Assembly: GCA_963969595.1 (NCBI GenBank)
Contig: OZ018412.1
Coordinates: 5,024,501 to 5,088,500 of the forward strand
Direction of reading: 5' to 3'
DNA length: 64,000 nt
From: Neckera pumila
Lineage: Eukaryota; Streptophyta; Bryopsida; Hypnales; Neckeraceae
The notes under the pieces were generated by a model. That model worked only from the letters and a program-made list of their open reading frames with translations, was not told where the DNA came from and made no database searches. Position 1 is the stretch's first letter, and every line of letters starts with the position of its first letter. Positions 36,760 through 48,100 of the stretch are shown piece after piece. Made by a program: the position numbers and the translations under genes.

Positions 36760-37172
36760 TTAACCCCTAAAAGCCTCTTGTCCTTTTGGGAGACAAATGC
36801 GTTTTTGGGCAGGTACTTACGGATTGAAATTTTGTCGTGATTTTTTGAAACTTTTTTGGGTGGTAGATAAACTAATTAGCTTCATGGGAATATAATTTTT
36901 TTCACAATCGGTGCTCGAGAACAAAAGTTAGGACCAAATAAGCTCAAATCAAGGGACGGTGGGCAGCCCAAAAAATTTCTATATTTTTTTTTTTACCTTT
37001 TTAGTATTTTTTTCTCATAGATTATATTTTTGTCTAAAAAGCTTTGATTCATTTCATTTGGATTTGTTATGAGAAAGTTATAGACATTCTTGTTTTCCGG
37101 GCAGTCAGAGCATTTTTTTGAAACAAATAACTTGTAGGATTCATTTTTGAATGCAATTTTCCAAATTTTTGC
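36760..37172. mobile_element. Truncated TTAA MITE, subfamily II
   Basis: Starts TTAACCCCTAAAAGCC and follows the 31180 copy block for block (GGGAGACAAATGCGTTTTTGG, GATTTTTTGAAACTTTTT, CACAATCGGTGCTCGAGAAC, TTATAGACATTCTTGTTTTCC). Similarity stops abruptly at about 37172, where the CCGTCC array region begins. The right half and right terminus are missing. Confidence 0.8.
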
Positions 37173-37189
37173 AACCCTAAACCGAATAA

Positions 37190-37485
37190 CCGACAGCGGA
37201 TTGGCATCGGACGAATCCGACCGCATCTGCTGTCTGCCGGCGTAGGCCCCATCTACCACCTCCGGCCCCGTCCGCCAACGGAGTTGGCGTCCGAAGCATC
37301 CGACCGCGTCTGCTGTCCAAAAACCTCTTCCCCGTCCGCCAGCGTCAGCCCTGTTCGACCGCAGTTGTCGTCCGCCAGCACCTGCCCGTCCGACGGGACT
37401 TGCCGTCCGCTAGGTCCGTCCGCCGAGTCCGTCCGACCGTCGGGACTACAACGGGAAGTCCGTTTTCCTTCCCAACGGTCAGTTC
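37190..37485 (-). repeat. Middle CCGTCC-rich array
   Basis: Many CCGTCCGCC and CGTCCGACC motifs, the complement of the left array, ending about 255 bp before the hAT transposase start. Together with the left array it brackets the RING-protein gene in inverted orientation. Confidence 0.75.
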
Positions 37486-37739
37486 CAGCTGAAGAGTATG
37501 AAGTGTGAGGAAGGACTCATTTTCAAGCACTCCCGATTAACTGAATGTTAAGATCTCCAAGGGCTAGGCGCTGCAAATGAATTTTTGTGTCCCTTATTTG
37601 GTGGTGTATAGTTCAGTAGAAGGGGGGGCCTTGTTTTGCAAGGCTTTGTGGAGGCATTGATTTTTTCATTGTTGACATTCTTTTATACGGTGCACATGAT
37701 TTTTGATCTTTCCAAGATCAAGGATTAGAACCGGTTAGG

Positions 37740-40700
37740 ATGAATAAGGATTTTTCTAGTTGGTACGGGGTCCAGAAAACAGGTAAAGTACAATGCAAGG
37801 CTTGCAAGTGTGTGTTCAACAAGAAAGTGAGCTGTATGTTGAGTCACTTGGGATATGAAGGTCCCTCCGGTTCTTGTGATACGGGAATAAGCTTATGCTC
37901 TTGTTTGACATCTGAAATAAAAAGTTTATTTGTTCGTTGCAAGGGGCTTTTCCCATGAAAACCTGTTGCGCATGGAATTGATGGCAACGACATGCCTATA
38001 TCTGGAAGTGATCTCTCAAGGGCCCGTTCGGGTACACCGCGTTCTACGCAAGAAGATTCATGCACAGCACCGGAAGAAGTTTTTGTGGGTTCCAAAGGTA
38101 CACCACTCACGGAAACATCTGGTTTTAGGGAGACCTCAAGGGCATCAAGCAATAGACCTCCTAGGACACAAAGCAGTCTATTGGATGGCTTTCAAGAAGC
38201 CAATAAATGCAAATTGTATGCAACGTGGGCCCATTTTTTATATGTAGCAAACATACCATTTTCAGTAGCTCAAAATCCAGCCTTCAAAGAAATAGTGAAG
38301 ATGACGGCTGAGTGTGCAAGGCCGTACACTCCGCCCTCATACCATGATCTACAACATAAATTGCTTCAAGAAGCGAAGGTTGATCTTGCGGGGAAGTTGC
38401 ATCGAAGAACTGAAGACAGCGTGAGGAAGTTTGGAGCAACATTGTCCATTGATGGATGGAGCTCAGTGAAGAACCGCCCATTGATAAATGCCATGCTCGT
38501 ATCTTCAGTCGGTGAGCATTTCCTTGGATCCGTAGATACAAGTGGAGAAAAAAAGACGTCACCGTATCTTGTAGCTATCTTGGAAAAATTTATAGAACAA
38601 GTGGGTCCCAAAAACGTGGTGCAAGTGACTGCAGATAATACAAATGCAAACCCGGCAGCATGGAATTTGGTGTCAAGTAAATATCCACACATCTTTTTCC
38701 AAGGATGCATGGTGCACACCTTGAATTTGTTGCTCAAAGATTGGGGGGGGGCAGAAATGGATATCAGATTCAGTGAAGGATGCCGAGCTTGTGGTAAACT
38801 TCTTTAGGAAAAGGCACATGCCTCTTGTTATATTTTGGAAGTACGAGACAAAGCATAGTTTATTGAAGCCGTTGAAAACCAGGTCTGCTTCTTATTTTAT
38901 CATCATTGATCGCTTGTTGGAGGTGAAGAGCGCAATGAGACAGAGTGTGGTGGACCCACAGTGGGTTACATACGTGAACACACTCAATGACAACGGAAAA
39001 GGCAAAGCACGCACGACGTCTTGGCAAGTATACAGTATTGTTGTGGCCGAGCATTCTTGGAACCATTGGACGAATGTGCGGGAATTGACCGCCCCAGTCG
39101 TATGGGATCTACGTGATTTGGATGCAAAAACACCGTGCATGGGGAAGGTGTTGCACATTATGAGGAACTTAGAAGAACATGTCCTTCGTTTACGAATGGA
39201 GCCTTTTTGTTTGGACGTTGAGAAGGCAGAACCGTTGGAGGTAGCGTTTGAAAACCGATGCAAGAAAGGAGAGACTGATCTACATTATGCAGGAGCTCTT
39301 TTGAACCCGTACCTTCTTCACGATAAAGAACTAGCCAACGATCAGAATGCAACTGATCGATGTAAGCGTGTTATAATGAAATTATGTGACCCCAAAAAGT
39401 ATGCAGCGGTGGTCAAAGAATTCGTAGCCTTTCAACATAGGGACCCTCCGTTCCACAACATGTTGGAGCCAGGTGAACAAATGCTGTTGGCATACGCTTG
39501 GTGGGACTTTGAGAGGGCCTGTGGAAAACTCATTGCTCCAATCGCAAAGAAGATCTTGGCCCAACCGGTGTCATCATCTTCGTGTGAACGAAATTGGAGT
39601 AGCTACTGCTATGTTCACAACAAATCTCGGAACAAGTTGACGATGGAGAGGGCAACGGACTTGGTGTATGTGTATAGCAATTCCAAAGTCATGGCCGCAT
39701 CAAAAGAGAAGAATGAGAAGAAGTGGTACCGTGACAATGTGGACTCCAAGGAATCAGAGCCGGGGTCTGGTTCGGAGCTGGAGGATGATAGGCCTCACCC
39801 GCTAGACGAGGTCTTGAACTCCGACACAGAAGATTTGCATGATGAATCGTACCATAGTCCTAACATGACCAATGAAGAATGAGGAGGCAATGATAGAGAT
39901 GCATTTGAGTTTGGATTGGAAGATGAGAATGATGGATATGATGAGCGTGCACCTTCGATAGCTAGATTTGTGGATGGATCTGGATTTCTAAATAGCGAGA
40001 AGGTTTTATTACAAAATGAGGATGTTTACGTGGAGATAGTGGAGGCTAATAGAACAACGATGTCCAATGGTGGAATCGATGGAATTGATGAAGTCATTCG
40101 AATTCCCAAGTCTCCGTCCACAGGAAGGGTGCAAGAGGAAGATAACGACAAACAAAATGAGGGTGGAGGAGGTGACATGAATGTCCAACAAGAAGTCAGC
40201 AATACAGAAGATGAACTTCTCTCTGCGTTGGCGAGAAAAAAAACTGCGGAACCCACTGCAAAAAAGGACAAACCGAATGAAGTGCATCAAAATGGTGATG
40301 GATTTCTGATGGAATGTGGAAGCCCAATTTTTGCCGACCAAAGCAAAGGCAAGCAACAACATAGTGAAGAACCATCGGAACGACCATGTAGTGCTCCTCT
40401 ACATGCCCTATTTGGAAGCTGTAGCAGAATTTGAGATGGTTCGAGGAACTTAACTTTTGGAAAACGGCTTGCCCAGATTCCAAAAGGGAAGGTGCCTTCC
40501 ATCAATCGAAGTTACAGCATAGTATCATCCATCGATGATGATAAGGATGAGACCTTGGCTGCAATGGCGCTGCGAAACGCTTCTTGCAATGCACCACCAC
40601 GACAGAACAGGAAATTGTCATCCCGATTGCTGCAATCTGAAAATGCAGTCAAGATAACCATTCAGGGAGGGCCCACATCAGGGAAACAGGAGGTCAAAGA

Positions 40701-41061
40701 AGGCACCGAAGGCAATAAGAAAAGAGTTATGCAACCTTTTGCAATTTCTCCAATAAAAAAACAGAATGTGGGTAGAACTCCCCTTGATACACGGCGGCCT
40801 GTTTCACAGACAAAAATGAAACCGGTCCCATGTCTTAAGGAAGAGAAGAGGAAAGCCATATTGAATGTAAAAATTGAAAAAAAGAAGGGCCGAAGAAAGA
40901 GGTCACGCACTTCGAAAGAAGTACAAGAGGGAGGATGGAACCTTCGATGCTCTTCATCAGACGACATGGAAGACGAATCCAACAAAAAAGACAACAAATG
41001 GACAAAAGGATGTGAGAGTAGCGGGGTAGAGGTGAAAAGAGATGATGATTACTGTCCTTAA
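37740..41061 (+). pseudogene. hAT-superfamily transposase (BED finger, DUF659, hAT C-terminal dimerisation), decayed
   Basis: Transposase that would cut and paste its element. It opens with a BED-type zinc finger (C-K-A-C...L-S-H-L-G-Y, residues about 17-40). A DUF659/RNase-H-like core follows, with the expected acidic residues in L-S-I-D-G-W and V-T-A-D-N, and then the hAT dimerisation region with S-S-S-C-E-R-N-W (about 39570-39700). Breaks are in-frame TGA at 37956-37958, 39880-39882 and 40432-40434, and a frameshift in a run of nine G at 38743-38751. The frame then continues to a TAA at 41059-41061. Beyond the hAT domain a charged extension of nearly 400 residues (acidic, then Lys/Arg-rich) stays open apart from the two TGAs. 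Three CGA-to-TGA type stops and a homopolymer shift suggest recent decay, or partly sequence error. Confidence 0.85.
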
Positions 41062-42834
41062 ATAGGAGTTGAAGAGACGCAGGCTTAGGGATTCATATGC
41101 GTATATTACATGTACAAATAGCATGCAATGGGAAAAGTTTGTTTTTATTGTTTATTGTAGCACTACCATGCTTTTTTATGTAATGAAAAAATTTATAATT
41201 TTCTTTGGTGTGCAAAACCATATGGGAATTTCATTTCATTTTGACATCCATTTTATTTGGGGGAAACAACTTGTTTTTATATATATATGTGTGTGTATGT
41301 GTGTGTGTATGTGTGTGTTTGTTTTACACCCTAATTTTTTGGATACGCGTCTTAGATTTAGGGATTTTGTTTCTTCTTTTTCAAAGCCATATTTTGGTAA
41401 TAAGACCCGGAGTTAGACATTTGGTTGGTTTGAAAATTTTAATTCCTTCACATCTTGTATATTTTTACTTTGACATTTGCATTTATTAAAAAAATTTCAC
41501 TCTCAATTTTTTTGGGTAGTACATCTACGTTTAGGTGAATTTATTTGGTTTTTTTATATCCTATGTTGTTAGGATTTGACCTTTGGAATCTTCCAAAAGT
41601 TCTTCATATTTTCTCACATCCAATTTTTTTGGAAATTGTGGAAATTGGTTAATGGCCATTTTTCCTTTCTTTTCACATTCTATGTTTTGGGATAGGTGTT
41701 TTTGGTTTACATCTTGAGGACTTTAGGTGAAATTTTTATTTCTCTTTCCACTTTTTTTTTTTCCTCTAAGACCCCAAGTTAGACACCACCTTTTGGTTTG
41801 GAATTTTTCATTCTTGTTCACATCATGTACATTTTGGTTTGACACTTGGGTTGGTGCTGATGTATTCATTATTTTTCACATTCTATTTTTTGGTATAGCA
41901 CTCTTTGGTTCAATTTTTTTTTTTTTCTTAAGCATCATTTTTGTTGAGGGGGCTACACACTATTATACTTGGGTTAGGGATAAAGTTTTGATTTCTTTCA
42001 CACCCTATATTTTGGAATACAACACTTCGGTTAATATAAATTTTCTAATTTCCATATTTATTGACATTCCATTTTTTGGGCTACGTCTCTTTGGTGTAGG
42101 TTTGATTTATTTTTTTTCTTCTACCAATCCACCTCCTTTCTTTAAGTAAACTTAGGATTTGAGTGTTAGACACCTAGGTTGGTTAGAAATTTTTCATTTT
42201 TATTCACATCCTATATATTTAGACTTGACACTTGGGTTGGTGTAGAAGTTTTGATTACTTTTCACACTCAATTTCATTTGGGGAACAGTGCATCAATGGA
42301 TTCCAAATTTTTCATTCTTTTTCACATCCTAAGGTTTTGAGGATTGCCACTTGGTTTGGTTTGAACGTTATTATATTTTTTTGCACCCTAATTTTTTGGA
42401 TAGGTCATAGGTGTCTTCTAGTTTAGGTGATATTTTTATTTCTACTTCTACATCCTTGTTTTTTTATTAGACCGGTTAGACCCTTGGGTTGGTTTGAAAT
42501 TTTCATTCTTTTTCACATCCTATATGTTTTGGTTTGACTCTTCAGTAGTTCGGTTGGCATTTGGTGCAATATTTTTGACACTTCGATTGGTCTGAAAGTT
42601 TTGATTTTTTTCACACCTAACTTTTTTAGTTAAAATAGTTCACTCCAAATTTAGGAAAAAATTATCTAACCATAATTAAATACAGTCATATCCATAAACA
42701 AAATAAATGCAGATCATATTAAAAACTAGAATCATATGAAAAATTTACCAATCCCCTTAGTATAGACCTTCACCAAAATCTCAAAATTTTGCGCTATTAA
42801 TCTCCATATAAATTACAAAGTATAAACCACCCGT
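41062..42834. other. Region 3' of the transposase, dominated by degenerate repeats
   Basis: Contains a GT/AT microsatellite (41278-41322) and a diverged minisatellite from about 41330 to 42640. T-rich ORFs on the plus strand (for example 41727-42149) are by-products of the repeat. No gene is recognised. Confidence 0.6.
41330..42640 (+). repeat. Degenerate minisatellite, unit roughly 70-110 bp
   Basis: A module recurs more than ten times with drift: TTTTTCACATCCTAT, then TTTTTGG, then TTNGACACTTGGGTTGG, then TTTGAAATTTTCATT. Clear examples begin near 41815, 41995, 42195, 42315 and 42505. Spacing is irregular. It sits between the transposase stop and the right CCGTCC array, so it would form the 3' subterminal part of the candidate element. 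Confidence 0.65.
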
Positions 42835-43490
42835 CCGACCCGCAGTCCGCTAGGACTTAGGCCGTCAGGACTTAGGCCGTCCGCCCAGTCCTCCGACGTC
42901 CCGTCCGCCAAAAACATGACCGTCGGCCGTCCGACCTCCCGTCCGCCGAACTTCTGACCGTCCACTCTCTCGTCCACCAGAATTCCGACTATTTGCCCTC
43001 TCGTCCGCCAAAATTCCGACTATCTGCCCTCCTGTCCGCTAAAATTTCGACCGTCCGCCTTCCTGTCTGCCAAAATTCCAAACGTCCGCCCCCCCGTCCG
43101 CCAAAACTCTGACCGTCTGGCCTCCCGTCCGCCCCACCGTCCGCCAAAATTCCAAACGTCCGCCCTCCCGTCCGCCAGAATTCCAAACGTCCGCCCCTCC
43201 GTCCGCCAAAACTCCGACCGTCTGCCTTCCTGTCCGCCAAAATTCCAAACGTCCGCCCCCCCGTCCGCCAAAATTTCGACTGACCGCCCTCTCGTCTGCC
43301 AAAATTCTGACTATTGGCCCTCGGTTCGCCAAAATTCGGACCGTCCACCCACCTGTCCGCCAAATTTCCGACTGTCGGCCCTCCATCCGCCAAAATTCCG
43401 ACCGTCCACATTCCCATTTGCCCTGCCGTCCGCCAAAAGTCCAACCATCCGCCGTTTTACCTGGACACCCGCTGCATCCGCACGTCCGGA
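42835..43490 (-). repeat. Right CCGTCC array, unit about 30 bp
   Basis: Tandem array of units such as CCGTCCGCCAAAATTCCGAC, in the core about 30-31 bp long, with more than fifteen copies. On the minus strand the array is open in several frames and encodes ten-residue Trp/Gly/Arg repeats (long minus ORFs at 43527-42989). These are composition artefacts rather than a likely protein. It ends at a sharp border near 43490. Confidence 0.85.
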
Positions 43491-45157
43491 CGTCCAGTTT
43501 TTGGACGTAATTTGCCTCGGGACGCAACGTCCCGTCAACCCTGCCCCTCCCCGAATCAGTCTACTGGAAAGCTCCATAAAACCAGAATGTTTCCAACAAT
43601 GCAATCGTGGCAGGGGGCCCTCGGTGGCAAGGGGGTCCCGAAATGCACCGGACGTTGCACACATAAAGAAATGGGGAGGGATCACAACCCCTTCTCCGAA
43701 GCAAATCTGACTACTGGGAAGCTCCATGAAACCAAAAGGTTTTCAAACTCAAGGTCACGGCAGGGAGACCTCGGTGGCGAGAGGGTCCTGAAATTCACCG
43801 GCGCTTGTGACAGAAATGAAGAAAGGAAGTCGATAGGCACTCTTTGGCAACAAATATTCAAACGTGCAAAACCCCACAAGAGTTAAATCTATACCTCCTG
43901 AAGTCGTGCATCTGGGCTTGACTGGTGTACACGAGCCTCCTCCTTTCGGCCAAGATCACGTCCGCTCCTTATCTCCATTGACTCCAACGTCAATTTAGTC
44001 GGCACAAGCACGCCTGAAGAACGCTGCAACAACAAGAAACCAAATGAGAAACCGGAGTAGGTGGAGCAAAAAGGGAGGTGAATCGTGGTGTCTCGAAGCT
44101 GCAAGGGAAAAGAGACAAGGCGGGGGAGGTCGGCACGCGAGAAGAGTCGGAGGTCCCCTACAATAGAGGAGGCAGGAGGCAAAGGTGTTTTAGGGTATTG
44201 GAGCAGTTGCTAAGCCGCCCACGATACCCGCCTCTTGGGGGAGACCCTATAACCGGTGGATTCCATATTCACAAGTCCCACATTCAAATTCCCCACACAT
44301 TCTCCTCCTGGTTGGTCAATTTGGAAATCCCCTAAAGAGCATAATGGACATCAAACATGACCAAAATTTGATGAATTCTCGAACTATTTCATGATGGTCA
44401 CTCACAATGAAAATACGATGGCCGTGTCTGACAATGACTTCTTCGGATTCTTCTTCAGATTCATGATCCGGAAATTCTAATGCGATGTTCCTTCTCGGAT
44501 TTGCGGTGCTGGAATTCTTGTGAGCCTTTTGGACTCCTGAGTGTCTGGGTTCTACAAGTGATGTACCATTGCTTACATCTCTCTGTCTTTTCATTCTGCT
44601 TCGCTTGACCTCCTTGGAACTACTAAAACGCAGTGTACCCCTTTGCTTCTTCTTCAGCTCTACCCCAGATTTTTGCATCTATTCTAAACGCTGGCATAGT
44701 TCAAGGTCCTACATTCATGGAAATATGACACCACTAATAGAATCATGAAATAGTGAATCGTCGTTGACAAAATGAAATGACTGAGCACATTGTGGCATTA
44801 TATATTAGTGGTGTGAGTACTTTATTTTATGGTTTTTAGTTTCAAAATTTGACAGACGACTAACGGAAGTTAGTTTGATGGACTCGGCCTTGTCACTACT
44901 GGATTCAAAATTCATAGCTGGGATATCCAGCGTGATTCTGAGATTTGGTGGTTTCAAAAAATGCAAAGAGTATACTTACTATATTTGATTTTTGTGGATA
45001 TTCGGTAATTAAGTCTTTCACAACAAATTTGTTTAGGTGAGCAACTGAGACACTGTCATTCCAAATGCAACAAGATTTTTCAAAATTGAGATGAACATGT
45101 AGTTCCTTAAGGATAACACACTGATAACACATCCATCATCAAAATGATATAAATAAA
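43491..45157. other. GC-rich repeats and spacer before the MULE
   Basis: Holds the two-copy repeat listed separately. A minus ORF at 44678-44316 (120 residues, Lys/Arg-rich then Glu-rich) has no recognisable domain; it could be a fragment of an element's second gene. No host gene is seen. Confidence 0.5.
43545..43835. repeat. Two-copy GC-rich repeat, period about 145 bp, dispersed
   Basis: Copies start near 43547 and 43691. Both contain GGAAGCTCCAT(G/A)AAACCA-like sequence, then (G/A)CCTCGGTGGC(A/G)AG(G/A)GGGTCC, then CACCGG. The complement (GGACCCCCTTGCCACCGAGG) recurs twice at about 47440 and 47600 inside the MULE transposase intron, so this is a mobile or dispersed family. Confidence 0.75.
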
Positions 45158-48100
45158 TTGTTCGGATATAGAAATCCTCTTTCACAACTGACATGTGCCA
45201 TGGTGTCCATCAAAGCTCTTGGGTATGAGGTGCCTCTGATTCTCTGTTTGAATGTTCACGGGCTAGCCAAGGTCTTTAGTGACCTAATTCACGTCCATTA
45301 TGGTTTCAAGGAGTCCTCAATCTATGTTGAGGAAGAGATATTTTCAGAGTCAGGGTCGCTGCTTCATTCAGTTCTCATTCCTAGGATTATCAATGTTCGT
45401 GGTTACTTGTGGAGTTTACTGGCGGGTCATTATAAAGCGTTTGGGTTAAGCGATGATGTGATGGCTACCTCAATGAATGTATTGACTCCCTTGTCTGATG
45501 CATCAACTGCACAGAATCCGATATTACGAGTCATCAAAGTAGAATCCGAAGGTCCTTCTCAAAGTGATACTGAAAGTGGTCGCGGATTGGTCCTTCCTAC
45601 TGGGAAGCAGTTCTTAAGTCCAATTGTAGAATTATCCAATGATTCAGAGGATGAGACAAGGAATGTTGGTCGCCGTTCTTCTCCAATGAACCTCACGGAC
45701 GGTTCAACGAGAGATCCCACAACCCAGTCTGCCGGCGGATGTGACAATAGTGTTGGGAGCTCTATCCTCTCTACATCGCCTCTTTATCCAGTAGAGCGTC
45801 AATTCCCTAGTGTCATGACATGTCTTAAGAAGTTACAAACTATTCAAGGGTGTAGGAACGAGCTTGCTTCCATTGATTTTGATTCCATAACATATAGCAA
45901 GGTTCAGTTCCTGCCAACTAGTTTTGACGGCGACATTGTCTTAGAGCTTCCGCCATGTCAGTCTTTGGCTTCCTCCAGTTCTTCTAAGAACATGATCGTC
46001 ATGGACAAACGCTACAACGGTCATGCCTGGTGTTGTACTATGACCTCAAACATTCACAACAATTATGGTCTGAAATTCAAGAAGTCCAATTGTGTTGGTC
46101 ACTTAGCATGCTTGAATGATGCATGCGATTACTTGAAGCGCTGCACCAAGAGAAATGAAACAGAGTGGTCGGGTAATACTAGTACTCTTTTCAATGTAGG
46201 ATCGATTGCTCCAATGGATTCTACGTTAGTATGCAAGGTCTGCAAGCAGACACCCACTTGCATCAATTTCTGCGACGAAAGAATTTACTATGTCATAGGG
46301 GCAGCTGATATGTCAAGGGCTTGCATTCATTTAGGATCCATAATCATCCGGTGTCCAATGGCCTCTGCCGGGATTCTGTAGACACCATATCAGGACTCAT
46401 TGCAAAAGAAGTAGAAAAGACACCTACGGCCAAAGCCTCCGCAATAGCACTAGTTGCTAGCAAGGAATTCTTGGATACATTCCTGATGCACTTGGGTGAC
46501 AGACCCAAGGAAATGCTGAGGGGCAAGTCATTGAACAATGTCATGGACAAGTTCCAAGTTCTTAGCTCTCCGAATGTTAGAAATATTATTGCGTCTTTCC
46601 GTAGCACTGGAGTTTGAGGCAGAGAGATTGATCGCCTACTTGCAATGAAAAAACAAGCAAAGATTGAGTTCATCCACGACAGTGTGTTTCCGGGTCAAGG
46701 CCAACAAAAAGTGTACCTGTTCAAGATGGTTATAGACAGCCCAGGGAGCAAAGTTGATCTTGTATGACGGATGCAATCTGGAGGGGATTTGGCAAATTAT
46801 TGGCTCAATTTGATCATGTGAAGTGGGTCAAGGGCTGGACTACTATTGCATGCCACATTTGTGATTCCAGCTACTGTAAGGTAATGACTATTGCAGTTTG
46901 TGATATGCAGTCGGAGGATACTGATGGACAAGTCATTATGTGGACATGTCTCAATAGAGTTATGGAGAAGAATGGCTTACCCAATCCCAATTTTAAGGGC
47001 TTCATGGCAGACAACGCACAAGCCAATTGGAATGCTGTTTGAATAGTTTATGGCTCTAGCGACCCTTCTATAAAGATGGTGGACCGTGAACACACCTATC
47101 TCTTTCATTGGGCTACCTCAATGAAACAGCACACAGAGAAATTTATCAAGCGCGAGTTTCAAAATCAACACATGAAGCTCTGCAGAGACTACAAGGACGC
47201 CAAGAATCTGGATGAAGCAGAGAGCAGGTACCTTCAAATCAAGGCGTGGTGGTACTCCTTGGAGGCAGCAATAGAAGAAAGCTTGAAGGAGCTGGAGTTG
47301 TGGTTAGCTTTCTGGAACTTTAGATACCGTCAATGGGGTGGCTTCATGGAGACTGTAAGACCTTCCTTCTTCCTTCTTTTACTACCTATGCAATGATATT
47401 TAGAGTTTTTTTTTTAATTGGAAGGTCTGATACCCTCAAGGACCCCCTTGCCACCGAGGGCCCCCTCATGGGTTTTCGAGGTTGGAAAAATTTTAGTTTT
47501 GCATTGCTTCCAGACAAACAGGATTGGTTTCGGGGAGGGGGATCAAATCCCTCTCCATTTTTTTTAATGCGAGGTCCGGCTCCCTCAAGGATCCCCTCGC
47601 TACCGAGGGCCCCCTCACGGGTTCTCGGGGTTGGAAGGATTTTTGTTTCGCATTTACTTCCTATGCAATGATACTTAGAGTTCTTTCTATGCTTTTTGGA
47701 TTGAACCTCTTTCTTCTCCTGTCTCTTGTCCAGAATCTATCAGCAGAAGAATTGGCAGATATTCCGTCCTGCAATCTTTCCGAAACAATTCACAACAAGT
47801 GGTTGCAAGCTTCCGGAAAACGAGGGACAGACTTATATGTTGCGACATGTGATGATTGGGTGCGAGCGTTCATGCAAATGACTAATTATCGGGTGTACCT
47901 CAAAGGCGACCCATCTGGATTTGGACCATTGAGACATGATTTGAAACTGAAGAGAGCAGTAGCATCGATGGATGGGAAGAGAGTTACTGACGCTTTGTGC
48001 AGTATGCCTGGTGCCAAGGAAGTATGCACACGTATACTACACTTAGAAGGAAGAGAAGTTTTTGGGTCAACCAAACAAAGACTAGACGTGCTCATTGGAT

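Larger units (their letters stand above)
35829..37739. other. Spacer between the RING-protein gene and the hAT transposase
   Basis: Holds a short GC-rich stretch just after the stop, a (CT)n microsatellite, a truncated TTAA element and the middle CCGTCC array, all listed separately. No independent gene is recognised. Confidence 0.6.
32200..43490 (+). mobile_element. Candidate composite hAT-type element with two genes and GGACGG/CCGTCC arrays
   Basis: Two co-oriented decayed genes (32851-35828 and 37740-41061) lie between short-motif arrays: GGCGGACGG on the plus strand at the left, CCGTCC in the middle and at the far right. hAT transposases bind short subterminal repeats, so inverted arrays at the two outer ends are what such an element would carry. 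Terminal inverted repeats and an 8-bp target duplication were not found, so the borders are provisional. It may instead be two elements side by side. Confidence 0.4.

Noticed and set aside
41727..42149. Phe-rich 140-residue plus ORF resembling a membrane protein
   Set aside because: T-rich minisatellite translated; hydrophobicity comes from TTT/TTC codons.
42989..43527. Long overlapping minus-strand ORFs of Trp/Gly/Arg-rich decapeptide repeats
   Set aside because: They are translations of the CCGTCC satellite, open in three frames at once because of its composition, with no independent sign of a gene.
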